Shown here in pieces: positions 47,217 through 57,201 of a DNA stretch of 64,000 nucleotides. Made by a program: the position numbers and the translations under genes. The DNA comes from Insulibacter thermoxylanivorax (lineage in GTDB: Bacteria; Bacillota; Bacilli; Paenibacillales; DA-C8): assembly GCF_015472005.1 (NCBI RefSeq), contig NZ_BMAQ01000006.1:62001-126000 (forward strand), read 5' to 3'. The stretch's first letter is position 1, and every line of letters starts with the position of its first letter. The notes below the pieces were generated by a model, which searched no databases, had not been told where the DNA came from, and saw only the letters and a list, made by a program, of their open reading frames with translations.

Positions 47217-47275
47217 CTTCACCCCAAGCCTGATCTTAAAACGCTCCGCGTTACCTGCCTCTGTCCAAATCTCGC

Positions 47276-48439
47276 TCACGCAAACAGGCGGCGGGCTTCC
47301 ATACGCGCCCATTCATCGGCGGATAAGATCTCCTCCAGCTCCGGACGGGCGATCACTGTATGCCTGTTCATCACCTCAGCGATGATGTCTTCGATCTGAA
47401 GGAAGGAGATCTGTCCTTGCAGGAAACGTTCCACGGCAATCTCATTGGCAGCATTGAAGACCGTCGGCATCGTACCGCCGCATCTTCCTGCATCATAGGC
47501 CATGCGGATGCAGGGGAAACGCTCTTCATCCATCTCATAGAAATGAAGCTTGCCCGCACGGACCAGATCCAGCGATTGGAACGGGCCGGACTTACGCTGC
47601 GGGTAAGTTAGTGCATATTGGATCGGCACGCGCATGTCCGGCAGGCCCATCTGGGCGATGATGCTCGTGTCGACGAATTCAACCATCGAATGGATGATGC
47701 TCTCAGGATGGATCACCACCTCGATCTGGTCATAGGCAAGCCCGAACAGCCAATGGGCTTCGATCACCTCGAGCCCCTTGTTCACCATCGTCGCAGAATC
47801 GACGGTAATCTTGGCACCCATCGACCAGTTCGGGTGCTGCAAGGCTTCTTCCACCTTCACATCGACCAGCTCTTCCCGCGAACGGCCGCGGAACGCACCG
47901 CCGGATGCCGTCAGGATGATCTTCTTCACCTCTCGCCGCTCTCCACCATTCAGACATTGGAAGATAGCAGAATGCTCGCTGTCAATCGGAATGATCGGCA
48001 CCCGTTTCTTCCTTGCAGACTCCATGACGAGGTGACCGGCGCTGATCAGGGTCTCCTTGTTCGCCAGTCCAATGGCAATACCTGCATCGATCGCAGCCAG
48101 AGTGGGCGAAAGCCCCCTCGCACCGATGATCGCAGTGATCAGCATATCCGCTCCGGCATGGGCTGCCACTTGCAGGAGTCCATGCTCGCCATGTTCAATC
48201 TCTACCTTATATCCGAGCCCGCTTGATATGAGTTCTTCACGAAGCTCTGCCGCGCTCTCCTCATCGATGCAAGAGACAAGTCGCGGGCGAAACCGCTTGA
48301 CCTGTTCGGCAAGCAAAGCGGTATTACGCCCGGCAGCTAATGCAACGACTTCGTATTCGTCGGGATGAGCGGCGATGACATCCAAGGTCTGTGTGCCGAT
48401 CGAACCCGTCGATCCGAGAATCGCTATTCGTTTCTTCAC
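47276..48439 (-). CDS. dxr: 1-deoxy-D-xylulose-5-phosphate reductoisomerase
   Basis: 387-residue NADPH enzyme forming 2-C-methyl-D-erythritol 4-phosphate in isoprenoid synthesis. Seen: ILGSTGSIGTQTLDVI, ANKETLISAG, PIDSEHSAIFQCL, ASGGAFRGRS and HPESIIHSMVEF. Start is GTG 48439, nine bases after AAGGAG. Grouped with uppS and cdsA, so the isoprenoid and phospholipid precursors are co-expressed. Confidence 0.97.
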   Translation of the reverse strand: MKKRIAILGSTGSIGTQTLDVIAAHPDEYEVVALAAGRNTALLAEQVKRFRPRLVSCIDEESAAELREELISSGLGYKVEIEHGEHGLLQVAAHAGADMLITAIIGARGLSPTLAAIDAGIAIGLANKETLISAGHLVMESARKKRVPIIPIDSEHSAIFQCLNGGERREVKKIILTASGGAFRGRSREELVDVKVEEALQHPNWSMGAKITVDSATMVNKGLEVIEAHWLFGLAYDQIEVVIHPESIIHSMVEFVDTSIIAQMGLPDMRVPIQYALTYPQRKSGPFQSLDLVRAGKLHFYEMDEERFPCIRMAYDAGRCGGTMPTVFNAANEIAVERFLQGQISFLQIEDIIAEVMNRHTVIARPELEEILSADEWARMEARRLFA

Positions 48440-48581
48440 GCAAGTTCTCTCCTTATCTACAGCTCACTAACTGCGGCAAACCTGCAGTCAAATCCGCGAC
48501 ATTCTGCAGCATCTGAAGCTGCGCAATCCGTCACCATATCCTATCTCAGACATGCTATTACAAGCCGCGTCCATGCCTAGA

Positions 48582-49373
48582 CTACAACAAGCCTAAGAGG
48601 TGAATCGCAGGGAAGACGATGAGCCAGCTGTCTACTCGATCCAGGATGCCTCCGTGGCCAGGAAACAGCTTGCCGGAATCCTTCACTCCTTGCAGGCGTT
48701 TATAGGCGCTTTGGATCAGATCGCCAAGCTGCCCGAGGACTGCGATGAACGCACCAAGCAGCATGGCTTGTCCAGCACCGATCCAATCTGGATTGAACAG
48801 GGCGAATCCAAACGCGAACAACACCGCGACGGCGATCCCGCCGATCGCTCCTTCGATGGTCTTCTTCGGGCTGATCTTCGGTGCCAGCTTGTGTCTTCCG
48901 AGCAGCATACCGGAAAAATACGCTCCGCTGTCCGTAAGCCAAATGCAGCCGAAGATGAAGAGGGACCAAAGCAATCCGTCCTCCGGCAGCATCCTCGTGA
49001 CAATCATATATCGAAAACCATAGCCTATGTACAGGACTCCAACCAGCAGAACCGCGATGCGATGCAGATTCGTCCTATGATGAAAGAATACTGTCATCAG
49101 AAGCAAGATGAATACGGTGAACCATATGTATGTACGATCGCTGAATGGAATATCCGGCCACATCAAATCAAGAGGCAAGGTCAGCCCGATCACCGCTATG
49201 TAACCTGCGTATACGCCGCTTCCCAATCCCTGGATTCGATTCATTCGCGCGAACTCATAGAAACCGATCGCAGCCATCAACGCGATGAGCAGTTGATACG
49301 CATACCCGCCCCATACCAACATCCCGACAAAGACGAGTACGGCGATCACGCCGGTAATGATTCTCTGCTTCAA
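48582..49373 (-). CDS. cdsA: phosphatidate cytidylyltransferase
   Basis: 263-residue membrane enzyme making CDP-diacylglycerol. The signature KRLQGVKDSGKLFPGHGGIL and seven to eight hydrophobic helices are seen. Start is TTG 49373, seven bases after GGGGGAG; the frame is open to 49478 through a repeat region. Product feeds pgsA. Confidence 0.95.
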   Translation of the reverse strand: MKQRIITGVIAVLVFVGMLVWGGYAYQLLIALMAAIGFYEFARMNRIQGLGSGVYAGYIAVIGLTLPLDLMWPDIPFSDRTYIWFTVFILLLMTVFFHHRTNLHRIAVLLVGVLYIGYGFRYMIVTRMLPEDGLLWSLFIFGCIWLTDSGAYFSGMLLGRHKLAPKISPKKTIEGAIGGIAVAVLFAFGFALFNPDWIGAGQAMLLGAFIAVLGQLGDLIQSAYKRLQGVKDSGKLFPGHGGILDRVDSWLIVFPAIHLLGLL

Positions 49374-49434
49374 CGCATCACTCCCCCATCTTCCATACTG
49401 CGATATCCCCGCTGTACTTTGCTGTGCATGTTGC

Positions 49435-49580
49435 CGATATATGATGCAGCTTCGATGGATATAACCCGTATATTGCAAATTGTGTTAATCCTATCGCGCA
49501 TAATGATATACCGTATATCGCAACTCGTGATAACATGTCTATTGCATCTTGATCTATCGATATCCTGCAATTCGTTATAA
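49435..49580 (-). repeat. degenerate 45-46-bp-period repeat between uppS and cdsA
   Basis: Plus-strand words CGTATATTGCAA (49467), CGTATATCGCAA (49512) and CGATATCCTGCAA (49558) recur 45 and 46 bp apart, each followed by a TTG/TCG-rich tail ending in TAA; a weaker copy starts at 49435. This fills most of the 288-bp gap. Confidence 0.55.
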
Positions 49581-49661
49581 TCCGATGTACGCAGTCAAAT
49601 GCAGCGATACATAGCGATACATTCAGAACGATCCCATAAACCGATCGACACAGCAAAGGGA

Positions 49662-50429
49662 TTAAGTAACCAATCCTCCATACCGTCGAACCCGCTGTTG
49701 ATAGATCCGAATCGCTTCATAGAAGTGTTCTTTCGTGTAGGCCGGCCAGTATACATCGGTGAAGACAAATTCCGTATAGGCGCATTGCCACAGCATAAAA
49801 TTACTGATGCGAATCTCACCGCTGGTTCGGATCAGGAGATCCGGGTCAGGCAGCTCGCTCGACAGCAGACGTTCCGTGATATGCCGATCCTCCAGATCCT
49901 TGGGATCGATGATCCCGGCTTGCACATCCTCCGCGATTTTCCTCACCGCTTCTACAATCTCTCGCCTGCTCCCGTAATTTAAGGCGAAGTTCAACACGAG
50001 GCCCGTATTGTTCTTCGTGCTTTCAATCGCTGTTTCAACGGCTTCTAAGGTATGTGCCGGAAGACCATCGGTCCAGCCCATCATGCGGACTTGGACGTTG
50101 TTTGCGATGAGCTCATCCAGTTCGATCGCCAGGAACTCCTGCGGCAGCCGCATGAGGAAGTCGACTTCTTCCTTCGGTCTCTTCCAGTTTTCCGTAGAAA
50201 ATGCGTACATCGTCAAATACTTAATACCAAGCTCATTGGCAGCGAGCGTGATATTCTTCACGGTCTTCATTCCGGATTGATGACCAGCGATTCTAGGCAG
50301 GCCCCGCTGTTTCGCCCATCGTCCGTTGCCATCCATGATAATCGCGACGTGCTGCGGGATGTTATCGGGAGACACGGAGGATTGTCGAGCTGCTGCGCGG
50401 GGTTGGCTTTTTTTGAACCAATCGAACAT
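49662..50429 (-). CDS. uppS: isoprenyl transferase (undecaprenyl diphosphate synthase)
   Basis: 255-residue cis-prenyltransferase making the C55 lipid carrier for peptidoglycan. Seen: AIIMDGNGRWAKQRGLPR (catalytic Asp), AFSTENWKRP, and the C-terminal DLLIRTSGEIRISNFMLWQ with YTEFVF. ATG 50429 follows GGGGGAAGG. Confidence 0.97.
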   Translation of the reverse strand: MFDWFKKSQPRAAARQSSVSPDNIPQHVAIIMDGNGRWAKQRGLPRIAGHQSGMKTVKNITLAANELGIKYLTMYAFSTENWKRPKEEVDFLMRLPQEFLAIELDELIANNVQVRMMGWTDGLPAHTLEAVETAIESTKNNTGLVLNFALNYGSRREIVEAVRKIAEDVQAGIIDPKDLEDRHITERLLSSELPDPDLLIRTSGEIRISNFMLWQCAYTEFVFTDVYWPAYTKEHFYEAIRIYQQRVRRYGGLVT

Positions 50430-50470
50430 GGATCCTTCCCCCATGATAAGATCTAGACCGGCTTTAGGTT

Positions 50471-50494
50471 ACCCCACCGAAGAAGCGGTGGGGT
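50471..50494 (-). other. perfect GC-rich hairpin between frr and uppS
   Basis: Nine-bp perfect stem ACCCCACCG/CGGTGGGGT with six-base loop, seven bases past the frr stop. No T-run follows, so it is more likely an mRNA stability or partial-termination element than an efficient terminator. Confidence 0.55.
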
Positions 50495-50500
50495 GAACGG

Positions 50501-51054
50501 TTAGATGTCCATGATTTCTTTTTCCTTAGCCGCTAGTACTTTATCGATTTCTGCGATATATTTGTCCGTCAGTTTCTGCACTTCATCTTGATAGCGGCGG
50601 GATTCGTCTTCGGAGATCGAGTCTTTCTCCAGCTTCTTGATCTCATCGTTGGCATCGCGGCGAATGTTGCGCACAGCAACCTTCGCATCCTCGCCGTATT
50701 TTCTGGTCAGCTTGACCAGTTCCGTACGGCGTTCTGCCGTAAGCGGCGGAATGTTGATGCGGATCACCGACCCGTCATTCACCGGTGTCAGACCGAGATC
50801 CGATTTCATGATCGCTTTTTCGATTTCGCCGATCGAACTCTTATCCCAAGGCTGAATCATAAGCGTACGCGGATCCGGTACAGAGATGTTGGCCAACTGA
50901 TTGATCGGTGTCGGAGTACCATAGTAATCTGCTTGGATGCGTTCCAACAGCGACGGAGTTGCGCGTCCGGCGCGAAGCGAGCCCAATTCCCGCTTTAGGG
51001 CTGCAATGGCTTTTTCCATGCGTTCCCTAGCGTCCTGCATTACCGATTGTGGCA

Positions 51055-51055
<1 letters not shown>
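50501..51055 (-). CDS. frr: ribosome recycling factor
   Basis: 184-residue tRNA-mimic that splits post-termination ribosomes with EF-G. Conserved [24 protein letters not shown] and [15 protein letters not shown] are seen. ATG 51055 shares one base with the pyrH stop (TAATG), nine bases after GAGGGAG. Confidence 0.98.
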
Positions 51056-51890
<835 letters not shown>

Positions 51891-51904
51891 AATCTCTCAT
51901 CGGT

Positions 51905-52558
51905 TCATTGCTGTTTTACTTGCGCCATAACTTCTTCGACAAAGTTATCTTCCTTCTTCTCCAAACCTTCGCCAAGCTCGAAGCGCGCGAAACGGCGGAT
52001 CGTGATGTTCTCGCCGATCTGAGCGATCATCGAGTTGAGCAGCTGACCAATGGTTAGATCCGGATCCTTGATGAAGGATTGCTCAAGCAAGCAAACCTCT
52101 TCATAATACTTAGCCATACGGCCTTCCACCATCTTGTCAACGATCTTCTCCGGCTTGCCTTCGTTCAATGCCTGTGCACGAAGAATCTCGCGCTCCTTGT
52201 TCAACTCTTCTTCCGGAACTTCGTCCTTGCTCACATACTTCGGAGCTGCAGCAGCGATCTGCATCGCGATATCGCGGACAAATTGCTTGAAGTTATCGGT
52301 CTTCGCTACGAAGTCTGTCTCACAGTTCACCTCGACGAGTACACCGATGCGGCCTTCACCGTGGATGTAGGATTCAACCAAACCTTCGGTAGCCAGACGA
52401 CCTGCCTTCTTAGCCGCTGCGGACAATCCCTTCTCGCGAAGGATCTTCATCGCTTGCTCCATATCACCTTGCGCTTCCTCAAGCGCCTTCTTGCAATCGA
52501 GCATACCTGCTCCTGTCTTCTCGCGTAGCTCCTTAACTTGGGCTGCTGTTACTGCCAT
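51905..52558 (-). CDS. tsf: elongation factor Ts
   Basis: 217-residue nucleotide exchange factor for EF-Tu. Conserved [21 protein letters not shown] and [11 protein letters not shown] are seen. ATG 52558 (MAVTAAQ) gives the usual length and is 11 bases from AAGGAGG; ATG 52567 is only two bases from it. Confidence 0.98.
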   Translation of the reverse strand: MAVTAAQVKELREKTGAGMLDCKKALEEAQGDMEQAMKILREKGLSAAAKKAGRLATEGLVESYIHGEGRIGVLVEVNCETDFVAKTDNFKQFVRDIAMQIAAAAPKYVSKDEVPEEELNKEREILRAQALNEGKPEKIVDKMVEGRMAKYYEEVCLLEQSFIKDPDLTIGQLLNSMIAQIGENITIRRFARFELGEGLEKKEDNFVEEVMAQVKQQ

Positions 52559-52623
52559 CTTAATCATAGCCTCCTTAAAGTTCAATGACTCATCAGATCG
52601 TTAAGTTAGCGTGTATACTCTCC

Positions 52624-52670
52624 CAAAAAAAGGGCGGTGATAGGTTTATACAACCTTCAAACCACCCTTT
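52624..52670 (-). terminator. terminator/attenuator between rpsB and tsf
   Basis: Stem AAGGGTGGT/ACCGCCCTT (52669-52661 with 52638-52630) with an inner AAGGTT/AAACCT pairing, followed on the minus strand by seven T. Strong for an intra-operon site, so it likely lowers tsf relative to rpsB. Confidence 0.85.
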
Positions 52671-52689
52671 GTTCGCTTGTTCCTATTCC

Positions 52690-53388
52690 TTATGCGGACG
52701 TTTCTTCGCCTTGACGCGCTTCGACAACGGCATCGGCGATCTTCGATGTGAGCAGTTTCACCGCGCGGATCGCGTCATCGTTGCCTGGGATCACGTAGTC
52801 GATCTCGTCCGGATCACAGTTCGTATCGACGATCGCGATGATCGGGATACCAAGCTTGCGAGCTTCCGAAACGGCGATGCGCTCTTTGCGCGGGTCGATG
52901 ACGAAGAGTGCGTCCGGCAATTGCTTCATATTCTTAATGCCGCCGAGGAATTTCTCCAGGCGCTCTTTTTCCTTGCGCAGGATGATTACTTCCTTCTTCG
53001 GCAGAAGTTCGAAAGTGCCGTCCTCTTCCATGCGCTCCAGTTCATGCAGACGCGCGATGCGCTTCTGGATCGTCTGGAAGTTGGTCAGTGTACCGCCAAG
53101 CCAGCGTTGGTTGATCCAGAACATGCCGCAGCGTTCTGCTTCTTCTCTAACAGAATCCTGCGCCTGCTTCTTCGTGCCCACGAAGAGAATCGTACCGCCT
53201 GATGCTGCAAGAGATTTTACGTAGTTGTAAGCTTCTTCTACTTTCTTAACTGTCTTCTGGAGATCGATGATATAGATCCCGTTGCGTTCGGTGAAGATGT
53301 ACTTTTCCATCTTAGGGTTCCAGCGGCGAGTCTGGTGACCGAAGTGCACCCCAGCCTCGAGCAGCTGTTTCATGGAAATCACTGCCAT
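52690..53388 (-). CDS. rpsB: 30S ribosomal protein S2
   Basis: 232-residue S2. Seen: [33 protein letters not shown] and [16 protein letters not shown] 53388 is eight bases from GGAGGT; the GTG at 53394 is too close. Own promoter at 53514-53543 with a leader of about 120 bases. Confidence 0.98.
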   Translation of the reverse strand: MAVISMKQLLEAGVHFGHQTRRWNPKMEKYIFTERNGIYIIDLQKTVKKVEEAYNYVKSLAASGGTILFVGTKKQAQDSVREEAERCGMFWINQRWLGGTLTNFQTIQKRIARLHELERMEEDGTFELLPKKEVIILRKEKERLEKFLGGIKNMKQLPDALFVIDPRKERIAVSEARKLGIPIIAIVDTNCDPDEIDYVIPGNDDAIRAVKLLTSKIADAVVEARQGEETSA

Positions 53389-53513
53389 CTTCACGCACCT
53401 CCTTATATTGGTTTTGTGTGTTGCCCTCCGCCCGTGTCATCTCCTGCCAGAACTCCCTTATGGAAGCACCGTTGGTCAGGATTCACAAGCGTGTGTTCTT
53501 AACACCGTCAATT

Positions 53514-53543
53514 AATATACCATAATCATGAACTCCTATGCAA
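53514..53543 (-). promoter_or_regulatory. sigma-A promoter of rpsB-tsf
   Basis: -35 TTGCAT (53543-53538) and -10 TATATT (53519-53514) with 18 bases between on the minus strand. The leader may hold a translational control site for S2, but I cannot identify one. Confidence 0.6.
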
Positions 53544-53634
53544 CTACAAGAAATGCCGAGCATCTCCCTCATAACGCCCGGCCCATTCATTCTTTATTGT
53601 ATAACATCTTCGCCATCTGCATATTCGTCCTGGG

Positions 53635-54111
53635 CTATACACCACCGGCATCTTCATCTGCAGCATATGCCGGGTCTTCACCTTCAGCAGATTCATCTTG
53701 TGCTGCTGTAACGCGTACACCGCTTGTCAGCACATCCAGCAGCTCAGCAAACGTCGGATCGTTCATAAATTCATAATATCCCGGCTGGATGCTGCGTTCA
53801 TCCGGAAGATCTGCTGCTGCAGTGAGGAAAGCCTCCTGCGCATCCAGGAGCTTCGCTTGCGTTAAGAGTTCCGCGATCTCCTCGAGATTCATCTCAGGGG
53901 GAATATAGATACTGCGAATCGTGCGATCATAGGCGATGGTTATCTTCTCATATTCGGAGACCAGACGATATCCATAGCGCGCCGCCGCTTCTTGCAAGGC
54001 TGCCTCATCGAGCATCTCAGGGCTTGCACCGAAAGTCAGCAGGCGGATTAGGAGCGCGCCGGTGATCAAGCCGCTCCCTAATCCGAGCCAATAGATCGAC
54101 TTCTTATTCAA
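53635..54111 (-). CDS. membrane-anchored MltG/YceG N-terminal-like protein
   Basis: 158 residues: one N-terminal membrane helix (about 6-26, LGLGSGLITGALLIRLLTF), then a segment resembling the small LysM-like part of MltG (IYIPPEMNLEEIAELLTQ and GYYEFMNDPTFAELLDVLTSG), then an acidic Ala-rich tail. The catalytic YceG domain of MltG (about 200 residues) is absent, so transglycosylase activity is unlikely. ATG overlaps the upstream SwrB-like gene by four bases. Resemblance is partial; function unknown. Confidence 0.65.
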   Translation of the reverse strand: MNKKSIYWLGLGSGLITGALLIRLLTFGASPEMLDEAALQEAAARYGYRLVSEYEKITIAYDRTIRSIYIPPEMNLEEIAELLTQAKLLDAQEAFLTAAADLPDERSIQPGYYEFMNDPTFAELLDVLTSGVRVTAAQDESAEGEDPAYAADEDAGGV

Positions 54112-54614
54112 TGTTCACCGCCCCCTGCGTCGGCTAGCTGCAGGATGAAACGAACTTCGCTGGGATTCATCCCCGTCTCCTTGACGATCTGGCTAGTTGT
54201 CAGCCCCCGTTCCTTCAGCTCCAACAGCTGCCTGAACCGGTCCTGAAAGCTCTCTGCAGCTTGTGCTTCGGCCTGTATATCGGTACTTGCACCGGTCTTA
54301 GATGCTGCCGCCGGCTTCAGTCCGTCCCCATGCTGTGCAGCCCCATCCTCCAGCACCTTGATGCGTTCTTCCAATCTGCGCAAGCGATCCAGCCATAGCG
54401 CGCGTTCCTTCTGCTGCTCCTGCTTAAATTGCACGAGCTGATCGAGCACCTCTTGGTTGCTTGCTTCGATCTCCTCAACGTGTTGGTCCAGCACCTGTTC
54501 CAGATCGTGGAGCAAGGCGGGATGTTGATCGGGTGCGGCGTATTTCTTCCGAAAGATCCAAGTATAGACGATGATGACGCAGCCGAGCAGGGCAACGATC
54601 TGCCACGCTTCCAC
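54108..54614 (-). CDS. SwrB-like coiled-coil membrane protein (DUF6115)
   Basis: 168 residues: N-terminal membrane helix (about 6-21), coiled coil (about 38-92, EQVLDQHVEEIEASNQEVLD onward), Ala/Gln-rich linker, and a C-terminal helix-turn-helix-like segment (LKERGLTTSQIVKETGMNPS). Location after sigD and before rpsB is that of B. subtilis swrB, which promotes flagellar export activation; the architecture also fits. Start is GTG 54614, ten bases after AAGGAG. Confidence 0.7.
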   Translation of the reverse strand: MEAWQIVALLGCVIIVYTWIFRKKYAAPDQHPALLHDLEQVLDQHVEEIEASNQEVLDQLVQFKQEQQKERALWLDRLRRLEERIKVLEDGAAQHGDGLKPAAASKTGASTDIQAEAQAAESFQDRFRQLLELKERGLTTSQIVKETGMNPSEVRFILQLADAGGGEH

Positions 54615-54628
54615 CCGGCACCCACTCC

Positions 54629-54958
54629 TTATAGTGATAGATCGATATGTTTCCCTTTGTATGGATGTACGGATTGCACAGCCTTGCGATCCGCGGATGT
54701 TTCCCTGCGGCCGCGCTGCTGCCGGCCGCTGTCATCCCGCTCCTCGCTGCCTTCATCTTCACCAATCATCCGCGTGTGTGCTTCATCGACTTCGGTGCTG
54801 CGCTTCAACTGCATCTCAGCTTGCTTCGCTGTCTGCATCGCGAGCATATTCTGGTCGTAAGCAGGCTTCTGAGCGAGTTGATGCTGGATGTTGCCCGCGT
54901 CGTTCACCCGCGGCAGAGCGATCTGCATCTCGATGGATCTGAGCGTCATATCCGCCAC
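54629..54958 (-). CDS. hypothetical protein, Gln/Met/Arg-rich
   Basis: 109 residues, no membrane helix, opening MADMTLRSIEMQIALPRVND, with a Gln-rich middle and a highly charged Glu/Arg/Asp tail ending HIDLSL. I do not recognise a domain. It sits nine bases after fapA and 14 before the SwrB-like gene, so it is part of the sigD-distal motility group. Confidence 0.7.
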   Translation of the reverse strand: MADMTLRSIEMQIALPRVNDAGNIQHQLAQKPAYDQNMLAMQTAKQAEMQLKRSTEVDEAHTRMIGEDEGSEERDDSGRQQRGRRETSADRKAVQSVHPYKGKHIDLSL

Positions 54959-54967
54959 TCCTTCACA

Positions 54968-56374
54968 TCATGTTATGGCCTGCATCGTGATCTCGCCGTC
55001 TTCATAGCGGAATACCACATGCTGTGCGGCATCCTTGATGAAGCGGGTGTATCGGCCGATGACGATCTTCGATCCTCCGTAGATCACACCGCCGACTTCA
55101 ACTTTTGCAAGGTCTGCGTTCTCTATGATGTGTTCCAACTCTTGGATGCGCTCTCTTGAGATCGCTTGCTGTTCGCGCAGCTGCCGTCTGGTCCGCTGGA
55201 ACTTGCTAAGCAGCTCCTGCTTATCAGGCGGAAGCGGCGCTCCTGAAGCCATCTGTTCTAAGATTTTTAAGCCTTTTTCGGTCTTATCCAGATTCTCTGA
55301 TAACGTTCGCATGTTCTTATAAAGTTCATTCAGTTCATTGCGCACTTCCGGCATGACGCCGACTTCGATGGAAGTGGGGGTATGGGTCATATTCCCGATC
55401 GTCCTGGCGATGACGGCCTCTCCTGCCTGGACGATCCCGCCGACGATGAGACCCTTGGCGCCGTTGCAGATCACGGCTCTGCCCGCACGAACATTGGAGT
55501 GCATGATACTCTGATTGACGATCAGATCTTCTCCAGCTTCCACATTGGCATCCTGGATGAAGGAACAGCGGATCGATTTAGCGGCTTTGACTATACCTTT
55601 GTTGTGTGCAACGATGCCCTCACCGATCTCGATCGAGCCGGCTGCGATGATCTCCGCCCCTTCCACGCTTCCTGTGATCCGGATATCTCCTTCAGCCTTC
55701 ACTTTAAAGCCGGAGATCACATTCCCGCGAACGACCACATTGCCTACGAAGTCGATATTGCCGCTGCGATAGTCCACGTCTCCATTGACTTCGAATACTG
55801 GGAAGACATTCACCTTATCCTGTTCGGTAAAGGTGACCATCCCATCGATCACCGCGTACATCCGCATGAGGTTATCATCAACTACCACGTTCTTGCCTGG
55901 TTTCAGATAGGCTTCCTTCACTTTAGGAGGGGGGATGGGCTCCCCAGTTACGCCTTTGCCGGGTATACCATCTACTGCTTCTATGCGCTGTGCGATCACT
56001 TGACCTTTCTTGACGTTATTGATCCTCCTTACATCGCGATAATCGACTCGCCCGTCATCCAACACCTGGGGCCGGGGGGAATCGTCTTCCTTCTGAAAGA
56101 GATATTCGATCCTGCCGTCTACACCGGGTTCCGGAGGATCCCCCTGGGCTACGACCAGCGGCCGGGTGTAGGCAGTCGGGTTGGCGGCGAACCTGGCCAG
56201 TTGATCGTCCATGATGCCGTGTTTGATCCCGTTTGCGCGCAAGAGTTGGCGGAGCTGTTCGATGTCATACGGGCCAAGATCCTCCTTGCCGGTATAAGCG
56301 ATAGAAGCAGACAGCTTATCCGCCGAGATGGTAACCGCGATCAAGTTGACGCTAGGGTTAAGCGCCTCATTCAT
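54968..56374 (-). CDS. FapA family protein (DUF342)
   Basis: 468 residues. An N-terminal region (about 1-85), then a long parallel-beta repeat region (about 125-335, with repeated VNGDVDYRSGNIDFVGNVVV and GDIRITGSVEGAEI turns) typical of FapA, then a coiled coil (about 345-425). FapA homologues influence flagellar pole function and glucose signalling in Vibrio; role in Bacillales is unclear. ATG 56374 is six bases after AGGGGGG. Confidence 0.88.
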   Translation of the reverse strand: MNEALNPSVNLIAVTISADKLSASIAYTGKEDLGPYDIEQLRQLLRANGIKHGIMDDQLARFAANPTAYTRPLVVAQGDPPEPGVDGRIEYLFQKEDDSPRPQVLDDGRVDYRDVRRINNVKKGQVIAQRIEAVDGIPGKGVTGEPIPPPKVKEAYLKPGKNVVVDDNLMRMYAVIDGMVTFTEQDKVNVFPVFEVNGDVDYRSGNIDFVGNVVVRGNVISGFKVKAEGDIRITGSVEGAEIIAAGSIEIGEGIVAHNKGIVKAAKSIRCSFIQDANVEAGEDLIVNQSIMHSNVRAGRAVICNGAKGLIVGGIVQAGEAVIARTIGNMTHTPTSIEVGVMPEVRNELNELYKNMRTLSENLDKTEKGLKILEQMASGAPLPPDKQELLSKFQRTRRQLREQQAISRERIQELEHIIENADLAKVEVGGVIYGGSKIVIGRYTRFIKDAAQHVVFRYEDGEITMQAIT

Positions 56375-56403
56375 CTTCATCCCCCCTGATTACTGACAGG
56401 TAA

Positions 56404-57189
56404 TCATTCGCTGAACAATTGATGCTTGCTGTTAGCCAGTACACCTTTAAGCCGGAGAAGCGCTTTGGAATGCAATTGCGAAATCCGTGATGGAGAAAGG
56501 GACATCACCTCGGCTATTTCACTTAGAGACAATTCTTCAAAATAGAATAGAGAGACAACGGTGCGTTCTTTCTCAGTCAGACGATCGATGGCTTGACTGA
56601 GCATCTCATGCAGATACTGCCTGTGTAACGCTGATTCGGGATTCGGTGCTTTGTCGTCAATTACCGTCGCGATCCTCGTCTCACTATCTTCCTCCTTGAT
56701 CGGGTCTTCAAGAGAGAAAACGGTCGTCACCGACACGTCGTGCAACATCTGCTGAAACTCCTTCAGCGTAATCCCAAGGTACTCACAGACTTCTTCATCC
56801 GTCACAGATCGCAGATACTGCTGTTCCAATACACCATAGGCTTCCTCGATTCGTTTGGCCTTCTCGCGGACCGAGCGGGGCACCCAGTCGCCCTGCCGCA
56901 GCGCATCTTGAATGGCACCGCGAATCCGCCATGAGGCATAAGTCTCAAACTGCAGCCCCCGATCGAGGTCGAATTTATCAATTGCATCTATTAGTCCCAT
57001 TATACCATAACTGATTAAGTCATCTTTAGAAATGCTGCTAGGCAAGCCTATGGACATCCTAGAAGAGACGTATTCCACTAAGGGAAGGTAGGACTCGATC
57101 AGTTGGTTCTTCGCTTCCAGCGAACCGTGTTCCTTCCACTCTTTCCATAGATCTAGATTGGCAAGCTTAGACGATTTTTTAACATTCAT
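56404..57189 (-). CDS. sigD: flagellar RNA polymerase sigma factor SigD (FliA family)
   Basis: 261-residue sigma-28 factor for late flagellar, chemotaxis and autolysin genes. Region 2 (LISYGIMGLIDAIDKFDLDRGLQFETYASWRIRGAIQD), region 3 (VPRSVREKAKRIEEAYGVLEQ) and region 4 (ELSLSEIAEVMSLSPSRISQLHSKALLRLK) are seen. ATG after AAGGAAG. Intact. Confidence 0.97.
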   Translation of the reverse strand: MNVKKSSKLANLDLWKEWKEHGSLEAKNQLIESYLPLVEYVSSRMSIGLPSSISKDDLISYGIMGLIDAIDKFDLDRGLQFETYASWRIRGAIQDALRQGDWVPRSVREKAKRIEEAYGVLEQQYLRSVTDEEVCEYLGITLKEFQQMLHDVSVTTVFSLEDPIKEEDSETRIATVIDDKAPNPESALHRQYLHEMLSQAIDRLTEKERTVVSLFYFEELSLSEIAEVMSLSPSRISQLHSKALLRLKGVLANSKHQLFSE

Positions 57190-57201
57190 AAATCATCTTC
57201 C

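Noticed and set aside
49378-49656. 92-residue minus-strand frame with 15-residue repeats
   Set aside because: Arises from the 45-bp repeat array; the third unit breaks the frame period, it overlaps the cdsA start region, and no ribosome binding site precedes it.
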